From the NCBI GenBank assembly GCA_963934855.1, contig CAWWAC010000030.1, positions 1 to 16,407 on the forward strand: a stretch of DNA of 16,407 bases. Reading direction: 5' to 3'. The first letter of the stretch is position 1, and each line of letters opens with the position of its first letter. The notes under the pieces were generated by a model. The model was not told where the DNA came from. It ran no database searches and saw only the letters and a program-made list of their open reading frames with translations. Origin of the DNA: MAG-120531 sp963934855 (lineage in GTDB: Bacteria; Bacteroidota; Bacteroidia; Flavobacteriales; Flavobacteriaceae). Positions 14,258 through 16,407 of the stretch are shown one piece after another. A program made the translations under genes and the position numbers.

Positions 14258-16201
14258 TTAAAACGGTTTTAAAGTCGTTTCAATCTCTTTATTTACAATT
14301 TCCGAAAACTTTTCTAGTGAAATAGTACCTATTTCTTCTCCTCCATGCTTTCTTACAGAAATGGTTCCATCTGCTACCTCTTGCTCTCCAACGATCAACA
14401 TGAATGGGATTTTACTCATTTCTGCCTCTCTAATTTTCTTTCCAATAGTTTCATTTCTATTGTCAACGAGGGCGCGAATTTCGTCATTTTCTAGTGAATT
14501 TAAAACTTTTTCTGCATATTTTTCATGCTTCTCGCTCACAGGAAGTATTACAGCCTGTTGTGGTGTGAGCCATAAAGGGAAATTTCCTCCTGTATGTTCT
14601 AATAATAAAGCAATAAAACGCTCCATACTTCCAAAAGGCGCTCTGTGAATCATCACCGGCCTGTGAGATTGATTGTCACTGCCTTTATAGGTTAAATCAA
14701 AGCGCTCTGGAAGGTTGTAATCTACTTGAATGGTTCCCAATTGCCATTGTCTGCCCAACGCATCTTTTACCATGAAATCTAATTTTGGACCATAAAAAGC
14801 AGCTTCACCCGCTTCTATAACAAAATTAAGTCCCTTTTCTTTGGCAGCATTTATAATAGCATTTTCTGCTTTTTCCCAATTTTCTACAGAGCCAATATAT
14901 TTTTCTGGCTTTTCCAAATCCCTTACTGACACTTGTGCAGTGTAATTATCAAAGCCCAAAGACCTAAGAACATATAAAGAGAGGTCAATCACATTTTTAA
15001 ATTCCTGATCCAGTTGGTCTGGAGTGCAAAAGATATGGGCATCATCTTGCGTAAACCCTCTCACTCTAGTAAGACCGTGAAGTTCTCCACTTTGCTCATA
15101 CCTATACACAGTACCAAACTCCGCAAAACGCTTAGGGAGCTCCTTATAGCTAAAGGGCTTGCTATTATAAATTTCACAGTGATGTGGGCAGTTCATAGGT
15201 TTTAATAAAAATTCCTCATCCATTTTAGGAGTCTTTATAGGTTGGAAGCTATCTTCTCCGTATTTGGCATAGTGACCAGAAGTCACGTAAAGTTCTTTTT
15301 GACCAATGTGAGGGGTCACTACCATTTCATAGCCCGCTTTTTTCTGAGCCTTCTTTAAAAAGTTTTCCAACCGCTCTCTTAATGCAGCTCCTTTAGGGAG
15401 CCAAAGCGGCAATCCCTGACCCACTTTTTGAGAGAAAGTAAAAAGTTCCATTTCTTTACCTAGCTTTCTATGGTCTCTTTTCTTGGCTTCTTCTAAAAGC
15501 TCCAAGTATTCTGTAAGCTCCTTTTGTTTTGGAAAAGAAATGCCGTAGACTCTAGTGAGCTGAGGTTTATTTTCATCACCCCTCCAATAAGCACCTGCTA
15601 CGCTTAATATTTTAATAGCTTTCACAATTCCCGTATTTGGAATGTGCCCACCCCTACAAAGGTCTGTAAAGCTATCATGGTCACAAAAAGTAATACTACC
15701 ATCCTCTAAGTTTTCTATAAGCTCTATTTTGTATGGATTGTTCTCTTTTTTGTATTTCTCTAAAGCCTTTTTTTTGCTCACGGGGTGCATATGAAATTCA
15801 TGCTTACCACGTGCAATTTCCAAAGCCATTTTTTCAATGTCTCCAAAGTCTTTTTCAGAGATCACCTGACCATTTGCAAGAGCCACGTCGTAATAAAAGC
15901 CGTTGCTTATAGCAGGGCCTATTGTTAAATTCACGCCAGGATATAGTGTTTCTAGCGCTTGGGCTACTATGTGAGAGGTAGAGTGCCAGAAAGCCTTTTT
16001 GCCAAATTCATCATTCCAGGTAAATAACACCAAACTACCATCTTCTTCTAAAGGAGTTTTTGTTTCTACAACCGTGTTGTTATAACTGGCAGATATTACA
16101 TTGCGTGCCAATCCCTCACTAATACTTAAAGCCACGTCCATAGGAGTGGCACCTTTATTAAATTCCTTTACAGATCCGTCTGGTAAGCTTACTTTTATCA
16201 T
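14258..16201 (-). CDS. thrS: Threonyl-tRNA synthetase
   Basis: 647 residues, full-length bacterial ThrRS. The TGS domain covers about 1-61. The editing domain that removes mischarged serine has its four key residues: His73 and His77 in HSTSH, Cys182 and His186 in CRGGH. The class II catalytic core follows: motif 1 region near 270-300, zinc ligands Cys338 (MNCPHH) and His389 (DDAHIF), motif 2 with YRYEQSGELHGLTRVRGFTQDD, and HRAPFGSMERF with the third zinc His and motif 3. The anticodon-binding domain (LTPQQAVILPVS onwards) ends the protein. It is the first gene of the thrS-infC-rpmI-rplT operon and lies 31 bases from infC. The ATG at 16201 gives the expected TGS start. Confidence 0.98.
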   Translation of the reverse strand: MIKVSLPDGSVKEFNKGATPMDVALSISEGLARNVISASYNNTVVETKTPLEEDGSLVLFTWNDEFGKKAFWHSTSHIVAQALETLYPGVNLTIGPAISNGFYYDVALANGQVISEKDFGDIEKMALEIARGKHEFHMHPVSKKKALEKYKKENNPYKIELIENLEDGSITFCDHDSFTDLCRGGHIPNTGIVKAIKILSVAGAYWRGDENKPQLTRVYGISFPKQKELTEYLELLEEAKKRDHRKLGKEMELFTFSQKVGQGLPLWLPKGAALRERLENFLKKAQKKAGYEMVVTPHIGQKELYVTSGHYAKYGEDSFQPIKTPKMDEEFLLKPMNCPHHCEIYNSKPFSYKELPKRFAEFGTVYRYEQSGELHGLTRVRGFTQDDAHIFCTPDQLDQEFKNVIDLSLYVLRSLGFDNYTAQVSVRDLEKPEKYIGSVENWEKAENAIINAAKEKGLNFVIEAGEAAFYGPKLDFMVKDALGRQWQLGTIQVDYNLPERFDLTYKGSDNQSHRPVMIHRAPFGSMERFIALLLEHTGGNFPLWLTPQQAVILPVSEKHEKYAEKVLNSLENDEIRALVDNRNETIGKKIREAEMSKIPFMLIVGEQEVADGTISVRKHGGEEIGTISLEKFSEIVNKEIETTLKPF

Positions 16202-16227
16202 TTCTAGTTATATAGGATATAGTGGCG

Positions 16228-16259
16228 CAAATATAGCACCATCTATCCACGCGAACAAT
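16228..16259 (-). promoter_or_regulatory. Promoter of the thrS operon
   Basis: On the minus strand ATTG (16259-16256), 20 bases, then TATATTTG (16235-16228). The -7 element is an exact TAnnTTTG match and the -33 element differs at one base. The implied start, near 16221, leaves a leader of about 20 bases, too short for a T-box or attenuator. Confidence 0.7.
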
Positions 16260-16407
16260 ATTCCATCTTCATTTTCCACTATTCAAAGTGTATTTTATTT
16301 CAAGCATACAAATAATACTGTGTTGTTTTTAGGGCTCACGCCCGATGCCATGCTCCCTTACAAACTTTTTATTTACTGTAACTAACTGTAAAATAGGGGT
16401 GTGGGGA
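16260..16407. other. Intergenic region at the window edge with a small GC-rich hairpin
   Basis: I recognise no gene here. The DNA is AT-rich except for a patch at about 16331-16357. That patch contains the inverted repeat GGGC-TCAC-GCCC (16332-16343), whose minus-strand loop is GTGA, a GNRA-type tetraloop. The last bases are a G-rich run (GGGGTGTGGGGA). The patch may be the edge of an RNA, repeat or terminator that continues beyond the window, but the sequence is too short to say. Confidence 0.35.

Noticed and set aside
16101..16385. Open frame of 94 codons (+) running out of thrS
   Set aside because: Its first third is antisense to thrS and the rest crosses the thrS promoter; no motif or plausible protein composition.
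1..16407. CRISPR array, insertion sequence, phage, toxin-antitoxin or defence system
   Set aside because: No regularly spaced repeats, transposase or integrase motifs, or small paired toxin/antitoxin genes were seen; apart from a few genes of unknown role, the coding sequence is ordinary core genome.

Overview
The window looks like a chromosomal core segment of a member of the Bacteroidota, most likely Flavobacteriaceae. The reasons are an AT-rich genome, promoters of the TTTG / TAnnTTTG type (TATATTTG occurs in front of four transcription units), little sign of Shine-Dalgarno sequences, two TTG starts, a transketolase split into two genes, an FKBP lipoprotein with calcium-binding repeats, and the gene order tgt - lptF/G-like permease - EamA transporter - accA - dnaB. 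All family assignments come from reading the sequences; no database search was run.

Layout. 1-300: two tRNA genes on the minus strand, Leu(GAG) running to the window edge and Lys(UUU), separated by an intrinsic terminator; tRNA-Lys has a near-ideal promoter. 560-2574: shikimate kinase (aroK, +) meets tail-to-tail with a minus-strand cluster encoding an S4-domain RNA-binding protein (Hsp15-like), a TPMT-like methyltransferase and a PyrR-like phosphoribosyltransferase. 2643-4218: an FKBP-type prolyl isomerase lipoprotein (+) converges on an outer-membrane beta-barrel protein (-). 4302-6112: the two halves of transketolase (-). 6273-9361: tgt, an LptF/LptG-family permease and an EamA transporter (+) in one tightly packed unit. 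9421-12064: accA and dnaB (+). 12119-12925: a Cof-type HAD phosphatase (-). 12937-16259: the translation operon thrS - infC - rpmI - rplT (-), with its own promoter and a strong terminator. 16260-16407: no gene recognised.

How the parts fit. Most genes are housekeeping: translation (tRNAs, ThrRS, IF3, L35, L20, queuosine modification of tRNA, possible ribosome rescue), replication (DnaB), fatty-acid synthesis (AccA), the shikimate and pentose-phosphate pathways, and envelope biogenesis (lipopolysaccharide permease, lipoprotein, outer-membrane barrel). I see no mobile element, CRISPR array, defence island or toxin-antitoxin pair, and nothing I would call a new system.

The points most worth a second look are small and specific. 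infC has no standard start codon and appears to begin with ATA. Tgt lacks the three cysteines that normally bind zinc. tRNA-Lys has a U-C mismatch in its acceptor stem. The HAD gene begins directly behind the rplT terminator, with no obvious promoter of its own.
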